A DNA stretch of 64,000 nucleotides from Larix kaempferi. Its lineage: Eukaryota; Streptophyta; Pinopsida; Pinales; Pinaceae. The stretch is from NCBI GenBank assembly GCA_027924585.1, contig BSBM01000608.1, positions 6,388,501 to 6,452,500 of the forward strand, given 5' to 3'. Under the pieces are notes generated by a model. It did no database searches and had not been told where the DNA came from. It saw only the letters and a list, made by a program, of their open reading frames with translations. Shown in pieces: positions 21,944 through 33,261 of the stretch. The number at the start of each line of letters is the position of its first letter. Position 1 is the stretch's first letter. A program made the translations under genes and the position numbers.

Positions 21944-24900
21944 ATGTCTCTTCACACCAAGCTTGAGGATAAGCTTGAAGGGGCTGATAACTTCCGAGCT
22001 TGGAAGTATAGGATTGGGCTAATCCTAGAAGAGAATGAGTTGGACTCATATGTGAGAGAAGACATCCCTATCCCAGAGGATGAAGAGGCCAAGGCAGTAC
22101 ACAAGAAGAACTTGGTCAAGGAAAAGAGAATCATTGCTGATTCTATCAAAGACCATCTCATACCCCATGTGTCTTCTCTCAAGACACCCAAGGAGATGTT
22201 TGAATCCTTGACCAAGCTATTTGAAGGAAAGAACATAAATCGGAAGATGACCCTGAGGAACCAATTAAAAGCAGTAAAGTTTCAGAATGGAGAAACCATT
22301 CAATCTTACTTTTCAAGGGTCTCTCAGATCAAGGAACAATTAGAAGCAGTGGATGAAATGGTGGAGAATGGTGAGGTGGTGATGACTACTCTAAATGGCC
22401 TTCCCAGGTCATGGGATTCCTTTATTCAAGGAATTTGTGCAAGGAAGAAGTTGATCTCCTTCAGTAGACTTCGGGAAGAATGTTCTCAAGAAGAAGCTAG
22501 ACTTATAGCTCGTGAGGAAAAGATGGGAGGAGAAGATCAAGCCCTTGCAGCTCACACCAAAAGAATCAAAACCAAGAAGGATCACTCTCACCACAAAAGA
22601 ACTCATAAGAAGGACCTAAGATGCTTTACATGCAATGAGAAGGGTCACTATGCTTCAGATTGTCCCAAGAACAAAAGGGATAATAACAAAAACTTCAGTA
22701 AGAAGAAGAAGGGCAGCAAAAGAAGATTTCATGCTCATGCTGCCGAAGATGATGAACCCCCAAAGAAGAAGGCAAGGGCAGAAAGTGATAGTGATGATGT
22801 CTCATCAAGTGAAGAAGAATATGTTCTGATATCTGCTCTTACAGGTACCATCTCTCATGGATGTAATGATTGGTTGATTGATAGTGGGGCTTCCAAACAC
22901 ATGACTGGGTTTAAAGAATCCTTTGTGAACCTATCTGAACATGAGTCACCCCATAAGGTGAAACTTGGGGATGATTATCAATACCCAATCAAAGGAAGTG
23001 GTGAAGCCTCTTACAACCTAGATTCTGGAAAATCTCTGAAGATGAAGGAAGTCCTCTATGTACCTGGGCTCAAGAAGAACTTACTCTCCATCTCTGCTTT
23101 AGATGCAAAAGGTATGAGGGTTGCATTTGTTGATGGCCAAGTACTAATGTGGCCAAAGGGAAAGACCATAGATGATGCAGTAGTGATTGGAGAGCAAGAG
23201 GGAGGACTGTATAAATTAAAGGGTCAACCTGAACATGCCATGGTACATGAATCCATGGAGCCAAGTGAACTTTGGCATAGAAGACTTGCTCACATGCACT
23301 ATAGAGCACTTCCAATTGCAAGCAAGGCTGTAGAGGGTCTTCCTGAAATCAAGACCAAACATGAAGGTGTTTGCAAAGGATGTGCAAAAGGTAAGAACAT
23401 TAAGAAGGCTTTCCCAAGCAGTGAAAGCAAGGCAAAAGATATTCTAGAAATCATCCACTCAGATATATGTGGCCCTATGTCATCTAGCTCCCTGAGTGGG
23501 TATGTTTACTATGTATCATTTATTGATGACTTCTCCAGGAAGACTTGGGTATACTTCTTGAAAGGCAAAGATGAGGTGTTTGATAAATTCAAGGAATTCA
23601 AAAACTTGATGGAGAATCAAACTGACAAGAAAATCAAAACATTCAGATCTGACAATGGTGGAGAATTCACCTCAAATGACTTCAAGAAGCTTTGCAGTGA
23701 TTCAGGGATTAAGAGGGAGTTGACTGCTCCTTATAATCCTCAACAGAATGGAGTTGCAGAAAGGAAGAACAGAACTATCATGGAAGCAGCAAGGGCAATG
23801 TTGCATGACCAAGATCTTCCTATGCATCTATGGGCAGAAGCAGCTAGAACAGCTGTATATGTGCAGAACAGAACACCCCACAAGATATTGGACAACAAGA
23901 CACCAGAAGAAGTCTTTTCTGGTAAGAAACCTGAAGTCAGCCGTCTCAGAATATTTGGTTGTCCAGTATACACTCATGTCCCAAAGGAGAAGAGGACTAA
24001 ACTAGATCCTTCAGGAAAGAAGGGTATCTTTGTGGGTTATAGTGAAAGCTCGAAGGCTTACAGAATATATTTTCCAGGGTTCAAGAAGATTGATGTCAGC
24101 AGGGATGTAACATTTGATGAGAATTCAGCATTCATCAAATCAAGAAAGGCACCTACCGAAGTTTATGAAGAACCTAAGGAAACAAGATTTCAGGACACTA
24201 CCATGACTGAAGCAGTTCCAGAAACTGCTCGTGAGTTTGAAGATCCACAAGAACCTGTAGATCCACCCCGTGAGGATAACTCTCACAAGAGGAAACCTGT
24301 ATGGGCTAGAGAGCTCATTCATGATGCAGAAAGATTTGGCATTCCAGAAGAAGAACACAGAGCAAAGAAGAGAACCAGATCACACACCAGTTATGTTTCT
24401 TTACTCTGTGACATCATGAACAAAGAGCCTTCCAGTTATGAAGAGGCAGCAGAAAAGAAAGAATGGAAGGATGCTATGGTTGAGGAATACCAATCAATTA
24501 TGAAGAATGATGTTTGGGATGTTGTCCCAAGACCTAAAGGGAAGTCTGTTGTGACTTCCAAGTGGATCTACAAAATCAAGCATGCTGCAGATGGCAGTGT
24601 GGAAAAATATAAAGCAAGATTCGTAGCTCGTGGTTTCTCTCAGAAGGAAGGAATAGACTATGAAGAAACCTTTGCACCTGTAGCCAGATATACTTCCATC
24701 AGAACAGTACTTGCCCTGGCTGCAGCAATGAAATGGAAGATACACCAGATGGATGTCAAGACAGCTTTCCTGAACGGTGTAGTAGAAGAGGAAGTATATG
24801 TGGAACAGCCACTCGGCTTTGAAATACATGACAGGGAATCTTATGTATGCAGATTGAAGAAAGCCTTGTATGGCTTGAAGCAAGCTCCCAGAACCTGGTA

Positions 24901-25969
24901 TGGTAGGATGGACAGTTTCCTATCTAGTATGGGCTTTACCAAAAGTAAAGCGGATTCCAACCTTTACTACAAGGTTGAGGAAGGGAATCCTGTGATTCTA
25001 CTACTATATGTGGATGACCTATTTGTGACAGGAGATGACAGAATGATTGCAGATACCAAGAGGAAGCTTGCAGCTGAATTCGATATGAAAGATTTGGGAA
25101 TGATGCACTATTTCCTAGGTATGGAGGTGTGGCAGAATGCAGGTGGGATCTTCCTTGGTCAAGGGAAGTACACAGTAGATATCCTGAAGAGATTTGGGAT
25201 GATGGATTGCAAAGCCATGGCCACACCTATGGCATCGAATCTGAAGCTTCTTTGTGATGCTTCATCTGAGCCAGTTGATGTTTCTATGTATCGTCAGATT
25301 ATTGGGTCCTTGATGTACCTGACGAACACGAGACCAGATATTTGCTTTGCTGTGAACACATTGAGCCAGTTCCTGACGGATCCGAGGAGTGTTCACCTGG
25401 TTGCTGTAAAGCATGTTCTGAGGTACCTAAAGGGTACATTGGATTATGGGCTCAGATATGAGGCAAATCAAAAGTTTAACCTACAGGGTTATGTTGATTC
25501 AGATTGGGCTGGCAGTGCTGCAGATAGGAAGAGCACATCTGGGTGTTGCTTCAGTATGGGATTAGGTGTGATCTCTTGGTTTAGCAGGAAGCAGTCCTGC
25601 GTAGCACTGAGTACAGCTGAGGCAGAGTATGTTGCAGCCTGTTCAGCTAGTTGTGAGGCAGTATGGCTACGGAAGCTACTGTCTGAGTTATTTGATCTCC
25701 CGTTGGAGGCTACTGGTATCTTCTGTGATAACCAGAGTTGTGTGAAGTTGTCCGAGAACCCAGTGTTTCATGACAGGTCGAAACACATAGAGATCAAATA
25801 TCACTATATCAGGGATATGGTGCAGAGAGGAGCTGTGAAGCTCCTGTATGTTGCGACGGACGAGCAGATTGCAGATGTGTTGACGAAGCCACTAGCCAGG
25901 GTGAAGTTCGAGTACTTCAGAGAGAGGCTTGGCGTTCTTCAGATCGAGGACACTTCGAGGAAGAAGTGA
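21944..25969 (+). CDS. Gag-Pol polyprotein of copia element D
   Basis: One open frame of 1341 codons. I chose ATG 21944 ([17 protein letters not shown]): the upstream open part has only a GTG and this start gives a normal copia gag N terminus. Approximate order: UBN2-type gag 20-190; zinc knuckle [14 protein letters not shown] near 226; Lys-rich linker; protease [11 protein letters not shown] near 312; integrase HHCC finger about 440-485, then catalytic Asp in HSDICGPM (about 506), Asp in RSDNGGEF (about 569) and Glu in NGVAERKN (about 605); RT with YVDDL near 1022; RNase H with DSDWAGS (about 1185) and STAEAEYVA (about 1223), ending in the ADVLTKPL motif. All catalytic residues are present. 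Gag and Pol are in one frame, as in most plant copia elements. It should support particle assembly, reverse transcription and integration if transcribed. Confidence 0.97.
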   Translation: MSLHTKLEDKLEGADNFRAWKYRIGLILEENELDSYVREDIPIPEDEEAKAVHKKNLVKEKRIIADSIKDHLIPHVSSLKTPKEMFESLTKLFEGKNINRKMTLRNQLKAVKFQNGETIQSYFSRVSQIKEQLEAVDEMVENGEVVMTTLNGLPRSWDSFIQGICARKKLISFSRLREECSQEEARLIAREEKMGGEDQALAAHTKRIKTKKDHSHHKRTHKKDLRCFTCNEKGHYASDCPKNKRDNNKNFSKKKKGSKRRFHAHAAEDDEPPKKKARAESDSDDVSSSEEEYVLISALTGTISHGCNDWLIDSGASKHMTGFKESFVNLSEHESPHKVKLGDDYQYPIKGSGEASYNLDSGKSLKMKEVLYVPGLKKNLLSISALDAKGMRVAFVDGQVLMWPKGKTIDDAVVIGEQEGGLYKLKGQPEHAMVHESMEPSELWHRRLAHMHYRALPIASKAVEGLPEIKTKHEGVCKGCAKGKNIKKAFPSSESKAKDILEIIHSDICGPMSSSSLSGYVYYVSFIDDFSRKTWVYFLKGKDEVFDKFKEFKNLMENQTDKKIKTFRSDNGGEFTSNDFKKLCSDSGIKRELTAPYNPQQNGVAERKNRTIMEAARAMLHDQDLPMHLWAEAARTAVYVQNRTPHKILDNKTPEEVFSGKKPEVSRLRIFGCPVYTHVPKEKRTKLDPSGKKGIFVGYSESSKAYRIYFPGFKKIDVSRDVTFDENSAFIKSRKAPTEVYEEPKETRFQDTTMTEAVPETAREFEDPQEPVDPPREDNSHKRKPVWARELIHDAERFGIPEEEHRAKKRTRSHTSYVSLLCDIMNKEPSSYEEAAEKKEWKDAMVEEYQSIMKNDVWDVVPRPKGKSVVTSKWIYKIKHAADGSVEKYKARFVARGFSQKEGIDYEETFAPVARYTSIRTVLALAAAMKWKIHQMDVKTAFLNGVVEEEVYVEQPLGFEIHDRESYVCRLKKALYGLKQAPRTWYGRMDSFLSSMGFTKSKADSNLYYKVEEGNPVILLLYVDDLFVTGDDRMIADTKRKLAAEFDMKDLGMMHYFLGMEVWQNAGGIFLGQGKYTVDILKRFGMMDCKAMATPMASNLKLLCDASSEPVDVSMYRQIIGSLMYLTNTRPDICFAVNTLSQFLTDPRSVHLVAVKHVLRYLKGTLDYGLRYEANQKFNLQGYVDSDWAGSAADRKSTSGCCFSMGLGVISWFSRKQSCVALSTAEAEYVAACSASCEAVWLRKLLSELFDLPLEATGIFCDNQSCVKLSENPVFHDRSKHIEIKYHYIRDMVQRGAVKLLYVATDEQIADVLTKPLARVKFEYFRERLGVLQIEDTSRKK

Positions 25970-26334
25970 TGGACACATTTGCTGAAGCCATTCCAAGCAT
26001 GTTGGAAGGAGGATCCTTCACATGGCTGTGGATGTAAGCGCTGGATGATGAGCATCAGGATGATGTTCTGGTTTCTGCTGGATATGATCAGTTGGATCAT
26101 TTTTGTATGTATGTACGCATCATGTTGGATGCTGGATATGATCAGTTGGATCATTTTTGTATGTATGTACGCATCATGTTGGATGCTGGATATGATCAGT
26201 TGGATAATTTTTGTATGTATGTACGCATCATGTTGGATGCTGGATATGATCAGTTGGATCATTTTTTTTTGTATATGCATCATGTTGGATGCTTGGACCA
26301 TGTATCTGTATATGTATCAGGTGGGTACATTGTA
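25970..26334 (+). repeat. 54-bp tandem repeat in the 3' region of element D
   Basis: Four copies start at 26078, 26132, 26186 and 26240, each beginning CTGGATATGATCAGTTGGAT and ending GCATCATGTTGGATG. The fourth is slightly shortened. The period is exactly 54 bp, a multiple of three, so frames stay open across it by chance. Confidence 0.9.
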
Positions 26335-26720
26335 TGATCAGGTGGATCATGTATGGTGATATGTATCATGTATTTGTATTTGTATCAGGTGGATACATTG
26401 ATGATCAGGAGGATCATGTATGATGATATGTATCAGGTAGATACTTGGTATGCATCAGGTAGATGCATTAATGATCAGGAGGATCATGTATGATGATATG
26501 TATCAGATAGATACTTGGCATGCAGCAGGATGTTGCAGTGATGATCAGGATGATCATGGATGACGAGCTTCAGGATGTTGCTCCAGATGATATGCAGCAG
26601 GATGTTGCAGTGATGATCAGGATGATCATGGATGTCGAGCTTCAGGATGTTGCTCCAAATGACATGCAGCAGGACGTTGTAGTGTTGATGATCAGGATGA
26701 TCATGGATACATCAGGATGA
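26335..26720 (+). repeat. About 70/72-bp tandem repeats in the 3' region of element D
   Basis: Roughly six units are visible. Three of about 70 bp (26335-26519) are built on GATCAGGAGGATCATGTATG and TATCAGGTAGATAC. Two and a half of 72 bp (26520-26715) are built on CAGCAGGATGTTGCAGTGAT, GATCAGGATGATCATGGATG and GAGCTTCAGGATGTTGCTCC. The shared GATCAGGA.GATCATG core suggests the second array arose from the first. Confidence 0.8.
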
Positions 26721-26782
26721 TGTATGGTGAGTATCAGGTTGATACTCTATGGCCGTGGATCAGGTTGTGCAGATGAGCATGT

Positions 26783-27385
26783 AATAGCGCCCTGGGAGAT
26801 TTGCAGATGGTCTTTCGAGGTTTTGCCTATGGCATGTAATATCGGTGCCCTGGGACATCTGGCAAATGCTCTTTCGAGGTTTTTCTCTGGGAGGACATAT
26901 AATAGCGCCCTGGGAGATCTGCAGATAGTCTTACGAGGTTTTTCCTATGGCATGTAATAGCGCCCTGGGATATCTGACAGATGCTCTTACGAGGTTTTGT
27001 CCTATGGCATATAATAGCACCCTGGGAGATCCGATAGGTTGGGCTGTGTGCCCGTAATCAGTCCTGGGATGCTCTTGCGAGGTTTTGCCATGACCACATG
27101 TAATAACGCCCTGGGAGATCTACAGATAGTATTACGAGGTTTTGCCTATGGCATGTAATAGCGCCCTGGGATATCTGGCAGATGCTCTTACGAGGTTTTG
27201 TGGTGAACCACATGTAATAGCGCCCTGGAAGATTTCAGGTCGGAGTTGTGTACCCGTAACATCCTGAGATGCTCTTGCGAGGTTTTATGGTGGGGTCACA
27301 TGTAATAGCGCCCTGGGAGATCCTATAGGTAGAGCTGTGTGCTCGTAACAGCCTAGGATGCTCTTTCGAGGTTTTGTGATGCACG
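26783..27385 (+). repeat. About 56/87-bp alternating tandem array in the 3' region of element D
   Basis: Nine units begin with AATAGCGCCCTGGGAGAT and contain CTCTTACGAGGTTTTG. Units are of two lengths, about 56-60 bp and about 82-88 bp. The long form carries an extra GCTGTGTGCCCGTAA insert. The order is short x4, long, short x2, long x2, suggesting duplication of mixed blocks. Confidence 0.85.
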
Positions 27386-27616
27386 TAAAAGTCCTGAGGA
27401 TTCCACAGTATGGCCAGTGATGACGAAGACCTGCAGGTGGTGGGCCTACATCCAGTATGAAAAAGGACTGGATCTGTAGAACTTCCTATGACGAGTAGAG
27501 ACAAAGATTGGATGAGATAGTAGCAGCAGTGACGATGATGATGACGATGCATTGATGATGATGATCCAGAGAAGAAGACTTGTCTAGCAGATCTGTGTCG
27601 AGAAATACCTTCCTAG

Positions 27617-27627
27617 TTAAGAGGGAG
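27617..27627 (+). other. Polypurine tract of element D
   Basis: A purine-rich run ending AAGAGGGAG lies directly before the 3' LTR (TGTTGATG), as required for plus-strand DNA priming. Confidence 0.8.
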
Positions 27628-28236
27628 TGTTGATGTATATGTAACTTCGGAATGTATTTCATCTGTGTATTATATATTATATTTATTGTACCCTTATAAG
27701 AGATGTGTTATTCCTCTATAAGGAAGTGTCGTCATGTGGATTGACAAGTGTCGCAAGTGTGTGTACTTGCCGATGGGTTATTTGACCACCTTATGGGGTC
27801 GGCCCTAATTAATATATAATATAATGTGGATGTACTCAAGTAGAAAAGTCGGCCCCAGTAGGTCACTGGGCAAAAAGGTGAGTATAAATAGAGATAGGAG
27901 ATCTCTATTTTACTCATTCTGAAAAGCATCTATCTCTCTCTCTGAAAAGTGGCGCACTAGTGAGGAGGAGGAGGATCATCTGTTAGGAGACTATCTCTGT
28001 ATTATTTGGTTGTATTTTGGTTGAGCCATTGCTCTCTCTATCTCTGAGGAAGTTGTGGGGTTTTTCACCTTAGGGTTTTCCCCACTGAAACTCTGTGTCT
28101 CTTGTCTCTATGCTTTTGATTCTTGTGATGCTTGTGATGCTTGTCATATTTTGATTGTCATGCATTGATATACTGTAGATGTTATTCTCTCAGCAAAGAT
28201 CCTATAGTATTGTGATGTAATACTGAAAATTTAACA
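27628..28236 (+). repeat. 3' LTR of element D
   Basis: 609 bp, same length as the 5' LTR, with three substitutions. It ends TTTAACA and is followed by the CTTCC target duplication. Confidence 0.97.
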
Positions 28237-28480
28237 CTTCCTGCAGTCTATTTGTCTCACTACCTTCATAAATCGCATCATGTTAGCACAAATTAAGAGA
28301 TGCACAGCTTTAATCATCACAATCATAAGTATTAATACAATAAAACAATAATCAGCCATACCTTGGTAATTTGGGGAATAAGATAAGGACAATAAGTCGA
28401 ATTGCCAAGGTAATTGGTGTAAGACAAGGGAAGGGAAGATGATAAATGATGGTCAAAAAGGGCCAATTCTGGGCTCAACA
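28237..28480 (-). repeat. 3' LTR of element C, proximal part
   Basis: This part resumes the LTR of C after element D and ends GGGCTCAACA, the 5' terminus of the LTR in element orientation (TGTTGAGCCC). Confidence 0.95.
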
Positions 28481-28491
28481 TCTCCCCCCAA
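28481..28491 (-). other. Polypurine tract of element C
   Basis: The minus strand reads AGTTGGGGGGAGA directly before TGTTGAGCCC, the LTR start. This marks the 3' end of the internal region. Confidence 0.85.
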
Positions 28492-28748
28492 CTACCCTGT
28501 TGCATGTCCTCATGCAACAACCTGCATCTGAATCTTGAACTGAGCTCTGTCCAGGAGAGAGGAAGGGATGTAAGTAAATCAGGCATCTCATCTATCTTTT
28601 TGAAAGGCTTCTGTGAGAAACCTGGCATCTTCCAACTTCACTGTTTCCCTTCCACTGCTACTTGCTGATATCTGGGAATGCACTTGGTGTGGTGGGAATC
28701 TTTCTGCAGTTTTCTTATGCTATGTCTGGGGGAGTTGAAAAGAAATCC

Positions 28749-31505
28749 TCAATCTGAATCCAACTCAATGACATCTCTAGGAGGTGGAAGCACTGGTTCT
28801 TGTGGGACAGTGTCTTCCAGCGCATCTAATGTTAACAGGAGAGTTGTTGGTTCTTGTGTAACAGCAACATCCTTTAACCCTTCTTCAGCAGCTACCTTTA
28901 TTGCTTTTGGAGACACTGGTTCTTGTGTAACAGTGTCTTCTTTGTCATTCTGCTGCTGAGACTGAATATCCTTTTCAATTTGTAGCTCCTCCTCCAAGAT
29001 TTCAGTGTCACCTGAGCATGGTGTCTGTACCTGTTCATTGTCACTCCACTGTGTATCAGGAATGATATCCATTCCCAGGTTATCTCCCAACTGTAATTCA
29101 GGAGTTCTTGCTGCATCCTCCAAGGATGTTGGTTCTTGTGTAACAACATCCTGGCTTACCTCTTCATCCTTCTTCTGCTGCAGCTCCTCTTCTATGAGTT
29201 CTGTATCATGGGAGTTCTCTGGGGTTACAACCCAGAGTTCATCATTAAATGCCAAAGTATCCTCTGTCCCAGCTTCTTCTCCTGTCTGCTTGACCGGTTG
29301 GACAGTTATATTCAGGGTTGCTGGTTCTTGTGTTGCAGCATCCTGTTCCAACTTATCACTATCCTGCCTTTCCATCTCTTCTTCCAAAATTATTGTGTCC
29401 TGGGAACGTTCTGGGGTTACAGCACAAAATTATTCACTATCCTCCAGAGTATCCTTCGGCTCCATGATCTCTGTATCATGGGAACATTCTGGGGTCTCAC
29501 TATATTCTTTTATAAGCTCCAGAGCATCCTTCATTTCCCGTTCTTCTCCCATCTGTTCTATAATTTCTATGTCGTGGGAGCATTTTGGGGCTACCATACA
29601 TTCCTTATAAATATCCAGGGCGTCCTCCACTCCCAGTTCTTCTCCCATCTGTTCTATAATTTTTGCATCATGGGAAGTGGCAGCTGCAGCAAGGATGTTT
29701 AAAAGTGTTGGTTCTTGTGTGACAGCACCTTCTTTTTCCACTGCTTTCCCTTCTGTGGCTACAGGCTGTTGTGCTGAATAAGTACTCAGTAAAATTTTAT
29801 GGCCTGCTTCCTCAAATATTTCCCCACAGGTGGGGCAGAGTATTCGCTCATCCTTTTCTCCTGCTCCAGCAGAAGCTGATTCCTCCACTTGGTCTGCAGC
29901 CTCTATTAATGTGTACATTTTTCTTCCACCCTGTTTTCTGCAGGTTTCCTTCCAAGTTTCCAGCTCCCTTCTAAGTGCTTGGAGGTCCTCTTTCAGCATT
30001 GCATTCTCATACAAGAGTCCCTCAATTCCAGGTTCTTCCTCCACTGGCCTTTGTGGAGCATCCCTCGGTCTTGGTGTAAGGATTGGGGGCTCAACTTGTG
30101 TCTCTAAGGTTGCCCATTTTTTTCTAGCTGCCTCTGCTGCTATGATTGATCGAGTTCGTTTCCTTCTGATTGGTGCTACTAAATCGAACTCATTGGTGAT
30201 CCTCTTCCTTTTCTGTGGCGTTTTCTTTTGTGACTTTTCTTTTCGTGGTGTTTCTTCTTGTGGAGCTGGAATATAGGGGGGCAAAACTGAAGTTAAAGGA
30301 ATATTTCCCTGCCCCCCATGCTTTTCTTCTTCAATCACAGCTCCTCCTCCTACCCACTCCGGTGAAGACTCGATTGTGACCAGCTCAATATCTTCTTCCA
30401 TTGCTCTAGCTCCGTCATCTTCAGGTTCCATTGTCGCAGCATTTGATGCTGCTCCAATTTCACCTTCTGCTATCGGAGCTGCCCTGTTATCTAGGTTTTC
30501 CACGAGGGTTTCATCTACATTGTCGCCTGATGGCTATGTTTGTGCTTCCCCTCGCTCTCCTTCAAATGCAGTGTCATCCCCCACTGGTTCTGCTTGTGCT
30601 GGGGATTCATACACCTCGAATGGCTCTGCCTGTGCCCCTGGTTGTTCTTCCTCTGTGGTTTTACCAACCCCTGATGGTCCTGCCTGTGCCCCTGGTTATT
30701 CTTCCTCTGTGGTTTTACCAACCCCTGATGGTCCTGCCTGTGCCCCCAGTTGTTCTTCTTCTATTTCATCCCTCCCCCCAACTTCACTGGAGGAACTCCG
30801 GTCCTCCTGTTGTGGCGGAACCTGTAATTGCTGCAATGGGATGACCCTCAAGGGAACAGGTTGCTGTGGTCGGGTTATAAATTGTTCCCATGTTATATTA
30901 TGTTGGGCAAGGGTTCTTACAATAATTAACTTAATAAGGCCATGGTGCGTGAGAGAGGACAGTGGGTGCTTTGCAGACTGAACAAATGTTGCCATATGAC
31001 GCAAGTCGTGCAATAAATAAAATGGAATATTCAACAAAATGCCATGGTGGAGATGAGAAAGCAAAGGAAGTTCAGATTTATACACAGTTTGGTATCTACC
31101 TTCGCAAGTAATGTATTTCTTGAGGAAGATAGCGACCTGGTCCCATGGCTGCGGCAGTGACTTCAGTGCAATCCCTCTCCTGGATGCTTCAACTTGCTCC
31201 CCTGGAAGTAAAAATTCTTCCCATGCAACCGTTGCAGGGACTCGATGGTTAAACCAAGGTTTTCCCACCATCGGGATAGCTGTAACCTCGGATATAATGT
31301 CCTCAGAAACATCTATACACAGCCCCCACACCGTGGAGTGTGTTTTAGTAAGATTCAAGGCAAATTGCAGGGCCGCGTCCCGATCGAATCCGTCCAATCG
31401 CTCAAAGAACTCGACCCAGCCAGCAGCTTGAAAAATGGCTAGAACTGGCAGATTCCGTCTGAGTTCCTGGGTATTGAAAGGTTCATGGCGAACTGGAATG
31501 CCCAT
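28749..31505 (-). pseudogene. ORF2 of element C, Athila env-position protein
   Basis: One minus-strand frame of 918 codons runs from ATG at 31505 (MGIPVRHEPF) to the stop at 28749, interrupted by TAA at 30696, TAG at 30534 and TAA at 29430. The N-terminal 230 residues are globular (AGWVEFFERLDGFDRDAALQ, STVWGLCIDVSEDII) and may relate to plant transposon-associated domains. Three 17-residue repeats follow (GKTTEEEQPGAQAGPSG type). Then come a basic cluster (KSQKKTPQKRKRI and RRKRTR), a predicted coiled coil (ENAMLKEDLQALRRELETW), a CPTCGEIFEEAGH motif and a long acidic tail. The tail has repeated TQEP and SHDTEIIE phrases and ends DVIELDSD. No signal peptide or hydrophobic membrane segment is visible, so an envelope role is not supported by the sequence. 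The function is unknown; nuclear residence is my inference. Confidence 0.8.
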
Positions 31506-33261
31506 GGTCCTGGCTGCAAGATGAAACTGCTATTCGACAGAGTACAGGATCCCAGAATGGAAGTTGCAGCACAGAGAATGCACGAATCGTTGAGCGGAGA
31601 CGTTGAGCGAATGAGCTAATTCGGAAAGTTAAGCACAGAGAAGCGTTTAAAATTTCCATGCCGAATTGGGGAAGGTGGCAGTTATTAGTATTACGTCGTA
31701 CGAGGGAAAGGTTTAATCAGGTATAAATGGTGGTACGAGTGAAGGTACGGCCAATATCGTTTAAATGATATCAATGCTTAATCACGTGATAAATGAAAGC
31801 CATACCTCATAAAACTGTGCGTCGGAAGGCTGCGGAAACTGGTGGAGCATGCAGTTGGTGACGTCACGGAGCCGAACACGTGCACAGTCAGCCGTGGGAT
31901 CATGATGACTCGGATAAGGCACTAATTTCTTTCGTCGGTAAAACACAAGCCATCGCGTCCTGGGGGTTGGAATGATGAGTTCGCCGGCATGACTGGGATG
32001 AATCAGCATCATGATTAGCAGGTTGAAACAATTCTTCTGTTAACACGGGAGTTACCACTGCAAGTTGCCAAAGAAATGATAGCGCGGCCGATGAAAAATC
32101 TTGTTGCAGCTGGTGGGAAAGAAGTTGCAGCCATCGGAAAAGAATTCACGGCAGCGAAAAAAAAGATTTTACGATATCAGGGAAAATTACGGCTGTCACG
32201 GAAAAGTTTTACGGCGGCGGGGAAAAAAACTTACAGCTGGCGAGAAAAAGATTTTACGACTATGGGAAATATGTTGCAGCCGCTGGAAAGAAATGGCAGC
32301 TGCAGGGAAATGATGTGGCAGTGACTGGTCAATGAGGTGGCAGCCGTTGGCAAATGAGGTGGCGGCCGCTGGAAAATGAGGTGGCGGCTGCGGGAAAAAG
32401 ATGTTGCAGCTTCCAATATTGCAGCCGCCGAAGTTGCAGCTACCGAAGTTGCAGCTGCCGGAAAAGATTGACGGCTGACGGAAAAAGGACATTACGGCTA
32501 CCGAGAAATGAAATGGCCGTGGTTGGTAAATGAAGTGGCAGCCGCTGGGAAATGGGGTGGCAGCTACGGAAAAAGATGTTACAGCTTCCGATGTTGCAGC
32601 CGCCGAAGTCGCAGCCGCCGAAGTTGCAGCTGCTGGAGAAGATTGACGGCTGACGGAAAAAGGGCATTTCGGCTACCCGGAAATGAAATGGCAGTTGCTG
32701 GGAAATGAAATGGAATCCGTGGGGGAGATGAGGTGGCAATAGCTGTTGAATGAGGTGGCAATCGTGGGGAAGATGAAGTGGCAGCCGCAGGGACTGAGGT
32801 TGCAGCTGCCGATGTTGCAGTCGCCGATGTTGCAGCCACCGATGTTGCAGCAGCCGATGTTGCAGCCGCTAATGTTGCAGCCGCCGATGTTGCAGCCGCC
32901 GATGTTGCAGCTACCGGAAAAAAAATGGACGGCAAGCGGGAAAAGGGATTTTGCGACTGCTAGGGAAAAGGATAATGTGGTTGCCGGAAAAGGATATGCA
33001 GCTGCCGGAAAATATGTTGCAGCTGCCGGAAAATATGTTGCAGCTGTCGAAATTTTTTTTTTTTTTTTTTTTTTTTTTAAGGAGCAAGGACAGCACAGGG
33101 AGATTTTCATTACGGGCCCAAAGTGGTCGTTCTCCTGGCGCTTCCCTGAAAATTTTTAAAAGACGACAGCAAGCAAAGAGATCAAATGCAAAAAAGAAAG
33201 AAAACAACAACTATACGCTACAGCAAGAAATTATTTATGTACAAAAAATACAATTTTTAGT
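31506..33261. repeat. Repetitive spacer of element C between ORF2 and pol
   Basis: No gene was found. From about 32060 to 33045 the DNA is made of diverged short repeats of the type GGAAAATGAGGTGGC(A/G)GCCG and TTGCAGC. At about 32808-32920 there is a clean 15-bp minisatellite of about eight GATGTTGCAGCCGCC units. A run of 26 T follows at 33053-33078. Long ORFs on both strands here are artefacts of the three-base-multiple periods. Confidence 0.75.
33053..33078. repeat. Homopolymer T(26)/A(26) tract
   Basis: Twenty-six T on the plus strand lie at the end of the minisatellite region in element C. In element orientation this is a poly(A) run shortly after integrase. It could be replication slippage or a trace of a poly(A) end. 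The exact length may be affected by sequencing. Confidence 0.7.

Larger units (their letters stand above)
20746..28236 (+). mobile_element. Element D: intact Ty1/copia retrotransposon
   Basis: This 7491-bp element has two 609-bp LTRs (TGTTGATG...TTTAACA), an exact CTTCC TSD, a Met-type primer-binding site directly after the 5' LTR, one uninterrupted 1341-codon gag-pol ORF and a polypurine tract. The LTRs differ at only three positions by eye, so insertion is recent compared with everything around it. Between the ORF and the 3' LTR lie 1.65 kb of tandem repeats. The domain order gag-PR-INT-RT-RH is that of Ty1/copia. The lineage within copia was not determined. It is the only element in the window with no visible coding defect, and it lies in opposite orientation to the three gypsy elements around it. 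Confidence 0.97.

Noticed and set aside
25939-26359. ORFs on both strands with 18-residue repeats after the copia gag-pol
   Set aside because: A 54-bp non-coding array; the frame is open only because 54 is divisible by three.
29005-30981. Plus-strand ORFs of 137-201 codons, Ser-rich
   Set aside because: They lie antisense to ORF2 of element C and reflect its repetitive composition. The minus-strand frame has the long coherent domain structure.
32196-33159. Overlapping ORFs of 60-145 codons on both strands (Ala/Val- or Cys/Asn-rich)
   Set aside because: They translate the 15-bp and related repeats; repeat lengths divisible by three keep all frames open. No domain and no conservation signal.
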